From Oscillospiraceae bacterium (GTDB lineage: Bacteria; Bacillota; Clostridia; Oscillospirales; Ruminococcaceae), in assembly GCA_017545185.1 (NCBI GenBank), contig JAFWQJ010000066.1:1-53778 (forward strand): DNA of 53,778 nt, written 5' to 3'. The first letter of the stretch is position 1; each line of letters begins with the position of its first letter. Positions 23,306 through 31,720 of this stretch are shown here, one piece after another. The position numbers and the translations under genes were made by a program. The notes beneath the pieces were generated by a model. It had not been told where the DNA came from. It did not search any database and saw only the letters and a list, made by a program, of their open reading frames with translations.

Positions 23306-23334
23306 TTGCTTTTTTTCGGGAACTGTGCTATAAT
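23306..23334 (+). promoter_or_regulatory. Promoter of the lipoprotein gene
   Basis: TTGCTT (23306-23311), 17 nt, TATAAT (23329-23334), 60 nt before the start codon. Confidence 0.75.
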
Positions 23335-23393
23335 AAGGAAGAATGCATCGAGAGGGTAACTGATGCTAAAATTATTCTGGAGGAACGATATCA

Positions 23394-24032
23394 ATGAAAC
23401 AATTTCGTCAGTATGCTGCGCTGGTGCTTGCAGCAGCACTTACCTGCGCGGCAGGCGCCGGACTGACCGGCTGCGGCAGCAAGACCAATGTCAGTTCGGA
23501 GGAAGAATTTATCGACAGTGTCTATACGCCGGAGGTTCCGGAGAATCCGATCTCTGACAGCGCGCCGGGCAAGGACATTGATGCGAAAGTCGGCGAGCAG
23601 ATCAATTTTGAGGATAAGCTGACCGTGAAAATGGATCAGGCGATCGAGCTGGATGACGTCAACAAGGCGGCATACCGCGTGCTGGTCTGTGAGATGACCG
23701 TGTCCAACAATACGGACAAAAAGATCGACTGCCAGACGCTGACGCATTTCAAGATGCTGATCGACGGCGAGGAGTCGTACAACGCCTGCCGCGATGTCTC
23801 TGCGGCGGTCCTTGCGAGAAAATACTACACCAAGACCGGCAGCGATCTGACGAGCTTCAATCAGGAGGTCGCACCGGGCGAGACGATCAAGGGTTATGTG
23901 TATGTGTACGCACCGACCGCATGGAAGGAAATGAAGCTGGTTTACACGCCGTACAGATACTATTCCAATGACCGGATCCTGTTCGATCTGCCGGAGGACA
24001 GCCTGACGCATTACAGCGAGAGCCTCGGCTGA
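23394..24032 (+). CDS. Lipoprotein with DUF4352-like domain
   Basis: 212 residues with a lipoprotein signal: KQFRQY, a hydrophobic core (AALVLAAALTCAAGAGL) and the lipobox LTGC. An acidic linker follows. The rest looks like a DUF4352-type immunoglobulin-like beta-sandwich (YRVLVCEMTVSNNTDKKIDC, then EVAPGETIKGYVYVYAP), found in secreted proteins of Gram-positives and of unknown function. A GGAGGAACG precedes the ATG. Single-gene unit with its own promoter and a bidirectional terminator. Confidence 0.8.
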   Translation: MKQFRQYAALVLAAALTCAAGAGLTGCGSKTNVSSEEEFIDSVYTPEVPENPISDSAPGKDIDAKVGEQINFEDKLTVKMDQAIELDDVNKAAYRVLVCEMTVSNNTDKKIDCQTLTHFKMLIDGEESYNACRDVSAAVLARKYYTKTGSDLTSFNQEVAPGETIKGYVYVYAPTAWKEMKLVYTPYRYYSNDRILFDLPEDSLTHYSESLG

Positions 24033-24051
24033 TGCCGTAAGCAAAGAAAAA

Positions 24052-24087
24052 AAGCCCGGATGCGGTCTGCGAACCGTGTCCGGGCTT
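24052..24087. terminator. Bidirectional terminator between lipoprotein and GNAT genes
   Basis: AAGCCCGGA (24052-24060) and TCCGGGCTT (24079-24087), preceded by an A run and followed by T-rich sequence, between convergent genes. Confidence 0.8.
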
Positions 24088-24092
24088 CGTGT

Positions 24093-24641
24093 TTACAGCT
24101 TTTTCATCATCCAGTAGGCGTCCGCGAAGCTGCCGTCTGCATAGCGGATATTGTCGGGCATCCGGCCGTAAATGCGGAAGCCGAGCGATTCGTACAAGGC
24201 GATCGCGTTCTGATTCTCCGCGATGACCTCGAGCTCCGCCTGCTGATAGCCGGCATCCATGGCGGCGTCGAGCACGGCGTTCAGCATGGCTCTGCCGATG
24301 CCTCTGCCGCAGGCTTCCTGATACAGCGCGATCGCGATGCCGCAGCGGTGTCTGCATCTCTGCAGGTCGGCGATCTGCATGAGTGCGCAGTTCCCGAGGT
24401 GCTTTCCGTTCGCTGACGCGATCAGCAGAAGCTCCCGTTCGGATGCGAGCTTTGTGCGTATGAAATCCGCTTCCTGTTCTGCCGTGAGCGTGATCTCATC
24501 CGGCTCCCGCACGAGAAACGGCGTTTCGGCGGCTGTGATCCGGAGATAGCGCAGAAGCTCCGGCGCATCTGCTGGCTCGGCGTTCCGGAGAACGATCTCC
24601 CGTCCGGTTTTATCTTTCACGGTTTTCGGCCCGTACCGCAT
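24093..24641 (-). CDS. GNAT family N-acetyltransferase
   Basis: 182 residues. A GNAT fold with IVLRNAEPADAPELLRYLR at the start, the acetyl-CoA pyrophosphate loop in EACGRGIGRAML, and the C-terminal VIAENQNAIALYESLGFRIYG. I start at ATG 24641, which has GGGGGA upstream; longer versions lack one. Promoter TTGACA-17-TATCAT lies upstream. Substrate unknown. Confidence 0.9.
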   Translation of the reverse strand: MRYGPKTVKDKTGREIVLRNAEPADAPELLRYLRITAAETPFLVREPDEITLTAEQEADFIRTKLASERELLLIASANGKHLGNCALMQIADLQRCRHRCGIAIALYQEACGRGIGRAMLNAVLDAAMDAGYQQAELEVIAENQNAIALYESLGFRIYGRMPDNIRYADGSFADAYWMMKKL

Positions 24642-24692
24642 TGCAATTCCCCCTGATATCGGATTCGCGGATATGCCGATCCGCATATTCAG

Positions 24693-24721
24693 ATGATATC
24701 ATAGTTTCGCCGATCTGTCAA
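24693..24721 (-). promoter_or_regulatory. Promoter of the GNAT gene
   Basis: Minus-strand TTGACA (24721-24716), 17 nt, TATCAT (24698-24693). Confidence 0.75.
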
Positions 24722-24726
24722 GAGAA

Positions 24727-24768
24727 CAGCCGCCGCATTCCGGATATGGCCCGGAGATGCGGCGGCTG
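24727..24768 (-). terminator. Hairpin after the M23 peptidase gene
   Basis: CAGCCGCCGCAT (24727-24738) and ATGCGGCGGCTG (24757-24768), a perfect 12-bp stem just downstream of the peptidase stop; on the minus strand TTCTCTT follows. Confidence 0.75.
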
Positions 24769-24775
24769 TGTTTGC

Positions 24776-25561
24776 TTATTGTTCCGTCTGCGGTGCGGAG
24801 AGTGCGCCTGCGAAATAGCTGTCCGGGTCAATATAGCGGTCGTTCTGCAGCACCTCAAAATGAAGATGCGGCTCCAGACAGCGTTCGGCTTCATTCGTAT
24901 CGCCGATCGTGCCGAGCACGGCGCCGCGCTGTACAATATCGCCCGCCTGCACGTTCAGGCTCTCGTTCAGGCCGCTGTACCGTGTGACGGCACCGTTTTC
25001 ATGCAGGACGGCAACGGTCACGCCGAACAGCGCGTCTCTGCCTGCAAAGGTGACGGTTCCGTCCTCCGTGCAGAGGATCTCCGTGCCGAGCGGGGCGGCC
25101 AGATCGGTGCCGTTGTGCGTGGACCAGATCCCGGTCGTGCCGGATTTGACCAGTTCGCCCTGACTGAACGGCTGTACCGTTTTGCCGGAGACAGGCAGCA
25201 GCGGCGCATTCCGTGTGATTTCCGGTACGGGCGCCGCTGTGGTTTCGGCGGTGACGGCAGGTGCCTCCGTGACAGGCAGCGTCTGATGCCGCAGGATCGC
25301 GGCGGCCTTTTCCGCGCCGTCGGCGTCCCGTGCGGGCTGCGTGACCGGCGGCTGCGTGAGGACGGGTGCGGTCTGTGCCGGCGCGGTCATCCGCGGGCTG
25401 CGTTCCTCTGCAGCGATGCTGCTCTGCTGTTTCGCGTCCGGACGCAGTCTGTCCGCCTCCGACCATGCGTACCAGCAGGCTGCGCCGACCATTGCGACGC
25501 TCAGGGACAGCGCGGCGTAAAATCCCTTGCCGGACATTCCGGCTTGCTTTGCTTGTTTCAT
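24776..25561 (-). CDS. Membrane-anchored M23 (LytM) peptidase, SpoIIQ-like
   Basis: 261 residues with one N-terminal transmembrane helix (GFYAALSLSVAMVGAACWYAW), given here as its core AALSLSVAMVGAACW. A Thr/Pro/Ala-rich linker of 70 residues precedes a C-terminal LytM domain. THNGTDLAAP and PHLHFEVLQN supply the zinc ligands, both His present, so it may be active. This layout resembles SpoIIQ, the forespore protein that pairs with SpoIIIAH during engulfment, but other anchored M23 enzymes look the same. The next gene downstream on this strand has its own promoter. Confidence 0.75.
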   Translation of the reverse strand: MKQAKQAGMSGKGFYAALSLSVAMVGAACWYAWSEADRLRPDAKQQSSIAAEERSPRMTAPAQTAPVLTQPPVTQPARDADGAEKAAAILRHQTLPVTEAPAVTAETTAAPVPEITRNAPLLPVSGKTVQPFSQGELVKSGTTGIWSTHNGTDLAAPLGTEILCTEDGTVTFAGRDALFGVTVAVLHENGAVTRYSGLNESLNVQAGDIVQRGAVLGTIGDTNEAERCLEPHLHFEVLQNDRYIDPDSYFAGALSAPQTEQ

Positions 25562-25689
25562 AGATATCGCCTTTCTTCGTAAAAAATCCCCGTTTCGGGC
25601 GGTTTTCAGCGGATCGGCCGTTTTACCCGACCGGCTTTCAGCGATAGTATGGATCGGTTTCCGCAGTTTTATGCATGAAGTTGTCTTGT

Positions 25690-25811
25690 ATTATATGAAC
25701 AAAAAATTGCAGACAGTAAACATGAATCCGCACTTTGTACGGTGCGTTTTTTATGCAAATGCACAAAGAACGCCAAAAAACTTGCTTATCTTCCGCATTT
25801 TGTGCTATAAT
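25690..25811. promoter_or_regulatory. Promoters in the 25562-25869 gap
   Basis: Plus strand: TTGCTT (25782-25787), 18 nt, TATAAT (25806-25811) for the LRR-dockerin gene, followed by a leader hairpin GTTCCGG/CCGGAAC near 25818-25843. Minus strand: TATAAT (25695-25690) toward the M23 gene with only a weak -35 (TTACTG). Nothing else is seen in this gap. Confidence 0.6.
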
Positions 25812-25869
25812 CATGCTGTTCCGGTTTGCGTTTTTCCGGAACAACGCAAGAAGGGAAGGGAATTGAAAC

Positions 25870-28215
25870 ATGATAAAGGCAAGGAACCTCGCTGCCGTGC
25901 TTACGGCAGCAGTGATGCTGTCCTCTGCCGGCGGCTTTGTGCTGCCGCAGAACGGTGGCATCGGGATCGGGCTCTCTGCCGCTGCCGCAGATTATGAATC
26001 CGGCGCGGAAGGAGCATTTACGTATCAGAAGTATGCTGACCGTGCCGTTCTCACCGGCTGTGACAAAAACACTGTCGGTGTTGTCAGGATTCCTGAACAG
26101 CTCGGCGGCCGGCCCGTTGCAGCGATCGCTGACAATGCGTTCAGCGGCTGCAGAAAGATCACCTCTGTAGAAATGCCGGACAGTCTGAACGCAATTGGGG
26201 AAAATGCGTTTACAGACTGCGAAAGCCTTGCAGCGGTGCAGCTGAACGATCAGATCGCGCAGATCGGTTCGGGCGCATTCCGCGGCTGTATCGCACTGAC
26301 GCGCATCTCCATGCCGGACAGTGTGAAGCAGATCGGAAAGGAATGCTTCAAAAACTGCAGCAGCCTCGCGACCGTCGGCATCGGGGGAGGACTGACGGTG
26401 ATCGCGGAGTCCGCATTTGAAAACTGCACCAGCCTTGTCAGAATGGAGCTGCCGAAATCGGTCAAAGCGATCGGAAAGTCCGCGTTTGCGGGCTGCTCGA
26501 CGATGACCGCGGCCAACCTTTATGACGGACTGGAAACCATCGGGTCCTCTGCATTTTGCGGCTGCAGCGCCATGACGAAGATCTCGCTGCCGGCATCCGT
26601 GACGTCGGTCGGACAGAGCGTTTTTGAGGACTGCTCCGCGCTGACGACTGCAAAGCTCTCTGCAAAGCTGACGGAGATCCCTGTCTCCGCGTTCAGCAAG
26701 TGCGGCAGCCTCCGTGAGATCACGCTGCCGGAAAAAATCGAAAATATCGGCGCATTTGCATTTTATCAGTGCGGCAGCCTGCAGAAGGCTTCGCTGCCGG
26801 ATGCCCTGACCGGGATCGACTCCTGCGCATTTCAGGAGTGCAGAGCGCTGAAGAATATCACGGTGCCGGATAAGGTCGTGAACATCGGCAATGCCTGCTT
26901 CTCCGACTGCACCGAGCTGGAAAGCTGCAAGCTCTCGGAAAGCCTGACCGCGATCGGCGCAAATGCCTTCAACGGCTGCGCAAAGCTGACTGCGATCAAG
27001 CTGCCGCGTTCTGTCGTGAAGCTCGATCAGTGCGCGTTTTCCGGCTGTACTGCGCTGAAAACCGCGGAGCTCTCCGCAAGCCTGACCGCGATTCCGTATC
27101 AGGCATTCTATCAGTGCGGCGCGCTGACGGAAATCAAAATCCCGGACAATGTGACGAACATCGGCGGATATGCATTCTATGAATGCGATGCGCTTTCAAG
27201 CCTGACGATCGGCGACGGCACGGTTCTCGTCAGAAACAGTGCGTTCCAGAACTGCGGCGCGCTGAAAACGGTCAGCTTCGGCCGGAACCTGACCAAGATC
27301 GAGGAAAACGCATTCCGCGGCTGCAAGTCTCTGACAGAACTGGATCTGCCGGACGGACTGGAGCAGCTCGGCAAATATGCGTTCCTCAGCTGCGCAGCGC
27401 TGGAAAAGCTCACGCTGCCGGAAACGCTCAGCACACTGCCGGAGCAGGTCTTCTACGGCTGCTCAAAGCTGGCAAGCATTGACCTTCCGAAGGGCGTCGA
27501 TAAGATCGACACGGAAGCGTTCTACAACTGCACGGCGCTCAGAACCGTGACGATCCGCAACCCGGAATGCGAGATTTTCCAGAATGATCTGGTCTTTGCC
27601 AACAAGTACGGCGTGCGCGGCGCAGAGATCTGCGGCGACAGGCAGTCCACGGCAAAGAATTATGCAGAGAAGTACGGCTATTCCTTCCGCACGATCGGTG
27701 AGGCGGCACCGGCACCTGCCGTGACGACCGCTGCACCTGTTACCACGACGGCTGTCACCACGACGACGGCTGTGACATCCGCACCGGTTACAACGGCTCC
27801 GCAGGCAACGACCGCAGCGACAACGGCTGCACCGGAAACCACGGCGGCGGCGACGACGACCGAGGCCGCAGCGACGACTGTGGTCACCACGACCGAGGCC
27901 GTAACGACGACCGAAGTGACCACGACTGTTGCGGCTGCGACCGCACCGCTGGCGCGCGGCGATCTCGACGGCGATAATGCCGTTTCGGTCGAGGATGCCC
28001 AGCTTGCACTGAAGGCTTATGTGGAGCAGCTTGCATTCGGCAAGAGCAGCCTCGGTACCTATGAATTTGATGCGGTGGACGTTGACCGCGACGGTGCGCT
28101 GTCGGTCAAGGACGTTCAGCTGATCCTGCGCTACTATGTTGTCAACACGCTCGGCCGCATGAATGTGTCATGGGATGTGTTCCTTGCGCTGATCCGGCTC
28201 TCCGGAATCAATTGA
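25870..28215 (+). CDS. Secreted BspA-type leucine-rich repeat protein with dockerin
   Basis: 781 residues. Signal peptide (ARNLAAVLTAAVMLSSAG). Residues about 60-575 are more than 20 BspA-type (LRR_5) repeats of 23 residues with the pattern IG..AF..C..L..I.LP. Residues about 615-690 are a Thr/Ala/Val linker that was probably glycosylated or extended. The C-terminus is a type I dockerin with two calcium loops, GDLDGDNAVSVEDAQLAL and DVDRDGALSVKDVQLILR, then a tail NVSWDVFL. Dockerins plug into cohesins of a cellulosome-like or amylosome complex; LRR parts usually bind surfaces or glycans. Confidence 0.95.
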   Translation: MIKARNLAAVLTAAVMLSSAGGFVLPQNGGIGIGLSAAAADYESGAEGAFTYQKYADRAVLTGCDKNTVGVVRIPEQLGGRPVAAIADNAFSGCRKITSVEMPDSLNAIGENAFTDCESLAAVQLNDQIAQIGSGAFRGCIALTRISMPDSVKQIGKECFKNCSSLATVGIGGGLTVIAESAFENCTSLVRMELPKSVKAIGKSAFAGCSTMTAANLYDGLETIGSSAFCGCSAMTKISLPASVTSVGQSVFEDCSALTTAKLSAKLTEIPVSAFSKCGSLREITLPEKIENIGAFAFYQCGSLQKASLPDALTGIDSCAFQECRALKNITVPDKVVNIGNACFSDCTELESCKLSESLTAIGANAFNGCAKLTAIKLPRSVVKLDQCAFSGCTALKTAELSASLTAIPYQAFYQCGALTEIKIPDNVTNIGGYAFYECDALSSLTIGDGTVLVRNSAFQNCGALKTVSFGRNLTKIEENAFRGCKSLTELDLPDGLEQLGKYAFLSCAALEKLTLPETLSTLPEQVFYGCSKLASIDLPKGVDKIDTEAFYNCTALRTVTIRNPECEIFQNDLVFANKYGVRGAEICGDRQSTAKNYAEKYGYSFRTIGEAAPAPAVTTAAPVTTTAVTTTTAVTSAPVTTAPQATTAATTAAPETTAAATTTEAAATTVVTTTEAVTTTEVTTTVAAATAPLARGDLDGDNAVSVEDAQLALKAYVEQLAFGKSSLGTYEFDAVDVDRDGALSVKDVQLILRYYVVNTLGRMNVSWDVFLALIRLSGIN

Positions 28216-28230
28216 CATTCTGCAAAAAGA

Positions 28231-28262
28231 AGCAGCCTGACGGTCTGTCAGGCTGCTTTTGT
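28231..28262. terminator. Terminator between LRR-dockerin and kinase genes
   Basis: AGCAGCCTGAC (28231-28241) and GTCAGGCTGCT (28247-28257), an 11-bp stem with a T tail on the plus strand and A run before it, so it can serve both convergent genes. Confidence 0.92.
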
Positions 28263-30364
28263 TATTTCTGCTTCTTTTTTTGCATCCGGATGCGCCGGAA
28301 CAGCAGCGGCTTGTCGCTGAGCAGAGCCGTGAACGAGTGCCCGCTGCTCTCAATGCTGAACCGCAGCTTGTTGAGCTTCGCGGCCTGCGTCACGACGGAG
28401 AGCCCCAGTCCTGTTCCTTTCCTGTTGCTGCGGGCGCTGTCACCCTTGACGAACGCTTCGCAGAGCTCGTCAATGCGGTTGACTTTTTCCTCTTTGATAT
28501 CATTGACGACGCGCAGGGCGCGCTCCTCTCCGGTGACGGTGATGCTGCCGCCGTCCGGCGTATACTTGAATGCGTTGTCCAGCAGATTGCACACCGCCTG
28601 TGCCATCATCTGCGGGTCTGCATAGAGGAAGCAGCAGCCGGTGACCTGTATCTGCAGCTCCCGGTCTGCGATCTCGTCCTCGCGGTAGGAGAGCTGATCC
28701 TTCGCCAGTGTGATGAGCTCGACCCATTTCCGCTTGGCGACGGAATCCTGTTCCAGTCTGGAAAGCTCCAGCACATTCGTGATGATGCTGTCCATATACT
28801 GCGAATTTTCGAGGATCGACGCGGTATAATGCTTCTGCTTTTCCGGGTGCACGCCGCTGTCGAGATTTTCCGCATAGCCGGAAATTGCGGTCAGCGGGGA
28901 TTTCAGGTCATGCGCGAGTGCGGCGGTCAGGCTGCGGCGGTATTCGTCCTTTTCGTATTTCCGCAGCGCTTTCAGCCGTGCGATTGTCGCCCAGAGCAGC
29001 GCAAGCAAAACTGCCGCAAGGAAGGCCTGGAAGCTTTCGATGATGTTGCCGGGGCGAACCGTATTCTTTACGTCCACGCTCTGGGCGCTGAGCAGGATAT
29101 AGTTTTTTCCCTTCAGCGTGACCTCTCTGGAATCAATATAAAACTGATACCGGCTCGGTTCGTATCCGAATGTGTCATAATTCAGGGTATTCCATACTAT
29201 TCCCCGCGGTTTTGATATCCACTCTTTGTTTAATTCTTCGATCTTTTCCTCCGGAGAGGGAACCTTTGCCTGTACCTCGGAATAGACCTGTTCGCCGCGG
29301 CGCTTTGTTTCATCCTCATCCTGCATCTGCATGACGATCAGATCAAACTGTTCTCTGTAGTATTTCTGCCGCAGTTTTCCGGTCGGATCGTCAATGATCT
29401 CCTGATAATGCGCGACCTGCTTCTGGTACATAGCCCACGAACCGGAAATCTGGTCGGCTGACCGCCGCATGAGCTGTCCGGACGGACAGTTGGCCGGATA
29501 GCCGGAAAAGTAGATGCTGTTCAGATCCGTGACGCCGGGTGCCCGGTCCTTGTACCAGTTGGCTTTATCGCGGTAATACGTGTCACCGATCCGGTAAAAA
29601 TTATGGTTCGTGATCTCCTGCCATTCGCCGGACGGGACATTGCCGAAGAACGTGATGTCATGAAGCTGCTTGATATTCCGGTTCCAGCCGTATTCCACAC
29701 CTGCGAGCTGATCGCCGTTCACGTAAGCGTGCGTTGCAAACATATAAGGGTAATACCTTCCGATCAGCATCTCGAACGGTTCGAACTCCGTGAGTGCGTA
29801 AAAGAGATAGGATTTGCCGAAGAACTGCGTCCAGAAACCGAAACGGAAGGAATGCTGCTGCGCATAAGCAAGGAGTTCGTCCGAGATCTGTTCCGATTGT
29901 GCCGTATCTGCAGTGTATGCGCGGTTTTGGGTTTCCCCGTTTTCACCGTATTCGCATGCGTACAGGCGCACCTGCGGCTCCGAGATCACATATTTTCCGG
30001 TGTCCGGCTGAATCAGCATTGCGGAGATATCCTTGTACGGCTGGAACGGGAGTTCCGAAAGCATATTATGCTGGTTCGTCAGATTGCGCAGAACGGCCGG
30101 AAGTCCGCCGCTCTGCATGATCTCGTCTGCCCATGTGTGTCCTTCCGCATCAAAAAAGTATCCTTCCTCATCAAAAATGTCGAGCTTGTCCTCCAGATCC
30201 TCTTTCGCATACTTGTCGAAATCCTCCCAGTATTTGTATGAGGAACGGATCCGGATGATGCAGACCGTACCGGCGGCCAGCAGGCAGGGGATCAGCCTGC
30301 GGAGAAAGAACCGTGAAAACCGCAGCCGCTTCGGCCTGCTCTGACGCTGCTTTTTGTGTTTCAT
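28262..30364 (-). CDS. Sensor histidine kinase, third of a paralogous set
   Basis: 700 residues. N-terminal transmembrane helix (RLIPCLLAAGTVCIIRI), a large extracytoplasmic sensor region of about 400 residues, and a second helix (FQAFLAAVLLALLWATIA). There is no obvious HAMP. The kinase core is intact: AHDLKSPLTAISGYAENL (phospho-His near 480), LLDNAFKYTPDGGS (N box) and GTGLGLSV (G box). The signal is unknown. It follows the sensor-only paralog with its own Shine-Dalgarno (GAAAGGAG) and is the last gene of the regulator operon. Confidence 0.93.
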   Translation of the reverse strand: MKHKKQRQSRPKRLRFSRFFLRRLIPCLLAAGTVCIIRIRSSYKYWEDFDKYAKEDLEDKLDIFDEEGYFFDAEGHTWADEIMQSGGLPAVLRNLTNQHNMLSELPFQPYKDISAMLIQPDTGKYVISEPQVRLYACEYGENGETQNRAYTADTAQSEQISDELLAYAQQHSFRFGFWTQFFGKSYLFYALTEFEPFEMLIGRYYPYMFATHAYVNGDQLAGVEYGWNRNIKQLHDITFFGNVPSGEWQEITNHNFYRIGDTYYRDKANWYKDRAPGVTDLNSIYFSGYPANCPSGQLMRRSADQISGSWAMYQKQVAHYQEIIDDPTGKLRQKYYREQFDLIVMQMQDEDETKRRGEQVYSEVQAKVPSPEEKIEELNKEWISKPRGIVWNTLNYDTFGYEPSRYQFYIDSREVTLKGKNYILLSAQSVDVKNTVRPGNIIESFQAFLAAVLLALLWATIARLKALRKYEKDEYRRSLTAALAHDLKSPLTAISGYAENLDSGVHPEKQKHYTASILENSQYMDSIITNVLELSRLEQDSVAKRKWVELITLAKDQLSYREDEIADRELQIQVTGCCFLYADPQMMAQAVCNLLDNAFKYTPDGGSITVTGEERALRVVNDIKEEKVNRIDELCEAFVKGDSARSNRKGTGLGLSVVTQAAKLNKLRFSIESSGHSFTALLSDKPLLFRRIRMQKKKQK

Positions 30365-30406
30365 GTTCTGTCACTCCTTTCTTGACGGATTTGGTCTGCT
30401 GCGCGG

Positions 30407-31714
30407 TCATGCCTGTTTGCGGAGATATTCCTCGATCGCTTCCTGCTTCCGGTATGCCTTCGGGTACACGATCAGCGTCCAGAGCAGCGCGGGGATCATG
30501 GATGCCAGCAGGAACTGGAAACTGTTGATGACCGTTATGGGGAACAGATACTTCTGCATATCCAGCGTCTGAACGGCGAGCACCTTGCACGGCTGATCCT
30601 TCACGGTAAATTCCGCCGTTCTGAAATAATAGCGGATCCGGCGGTTTTCCGGCTGTTTTTTCAGCTCGCCGATGATCTGACCGGCGTTTTCCGGCAGTGC
30701 GCGGAGACTGTTTTCCGTGAGACTCAGCAGCTTTTCCTCTGCCGTGCCGCCGTTTTGCTTTGCTTCCTCCCGTGCCTGTGAGAGCGCTGTCTGATAAAAC
30801 GCCATGCGGTCTGCAATTTCCTGTGTGACCGCACCGGCTCTGCAGTCTGTCGGATAACCGATAAGCTGGAGCTCTGCGGTGTCATCCGACCAGCGGCTGC
30901 CGGGCACGCGGGTGACGCGGCTGCCCTTCCGGAGATAGGAATCATTGGAGACCGTTTTCCAGCGCCCCGGTGCCGTCCGGCCGTCGGATTCAACTGTTCC
31001 GATGCTGAGCCGGCTCCTGCCGATCCATGTATATTCCAGCGCCGTGAACTTCAAGCCGCTGACTGCGGCCTGAAGCGGGACCGCATCCACAAAGAGCGGT
31101 GCCGTCAGCCCGGACTGTGTTTCATTCAGAGACATTTTCTTTTTAAGGCGGCGCATCAGTTCGATCCGGATGCTGTGCGCGCTGCAGTAGTCCCGTATCT
31201 GCTCCGCGATCTGCTCCGATTCCGCTTCTCCCGCCTCGTAATCCTGTTCCCCGATATCTCCGTTCTGATTCCGGAGCTGATACGTATGCAGCAGAACGGT
31301 CGGTTTGGAGATCAGAAGCTCGCAGGTCTCCGGCCTGAACACCAGAACGGAGAGATCGAGATACGGCTCTAAGACATTTTTGCGTTCGAGCTGGACGCTG
31401 CCGGACGTTTCAGTCATGCTGGTCAGCGGCAGCATGATTGCCGAAAGTCCGTTGTCTTCGGCGATATGATGCGGCATACCGGAATCAAGAAAGCTGCGGG
31501 TTCTGCTGTACCAGCTCTGAACATCCGGCAGGGTACCGTCCGCGGAGAATTGTTCCGCCTCACGGTATGCTTTGAATGTCAGCGATGTGACGCAGCAGGC
31601 TGAAATCAGCAGAAACGGGATCAGCCGCTTGAGAAAGAGCCGTGTAAACAGCAGCGGCTTCGGCTTTTTCGGGCGCGTCTGCTGATCTTGCTTCTGTTCT
31701 TTATTCTGTTTCAT
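30407..31714 (-). CDS. Sensor-only paralog of the flanking kinases, lacks kinase core
   Basis: 435 residues. It has the same plan as its neighbours up to the second transmembrane helix: FTRLFLKRLIPFLLIS at the start, extracytoplasmic region, then SFQFLLASMIPALLWTLIVY. It ends 20 residues later (EYLRKQA) where the other two continue into YRRSLTAALAHDLKSP. The stop is followed within 43 nt by the next gene's ribosome site, so no kinase remnant exists. The frame is open and the ribosome site good (AAGGAGTG), so it is probably made. It could dimerise with the kinases or titrate their ligand. Confidence 0.85.
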   Translation of the reverse strand: MKQNKEQKQDQQTRPKKPKPLLFTRLFLKRLIPFLLISACCVTSLTFKAYREAEQFSADGTLPDVQSWYSRTRSFLDSGMPHHIAEDNGLSAIMLPLTSMTETSGSVQLERKNVLEPYLDLSVLVFRPETCELLISKPTVLLHTYQLRNQNGDIGEQDYEAGEAESEQIAEQIRDYCSAHSIRIELMRRLKKKMSLNETQSGLTAPLFVDAVPLQAAVSGLKFTALEYTWIGRSRLSIGTVESDGRTAPGRWKTVSNDSYLRKGSRVTRVPGSRWSDDTAELQLIGYPTDCRAGAVTQEIADRMAFYQTALSQAREEAKQNGGTAEEKLLSLTENSLRALPENAGQIIGELKKQPENRRIRYYFRTAEFTVKDQPCKVLAVQTLDMQKYLFPITVINSFQFLLASMIPALLWTLIVYPKAYRKQEAIEEYLRKQA

Positions 31715-31720
31715 AGGTTG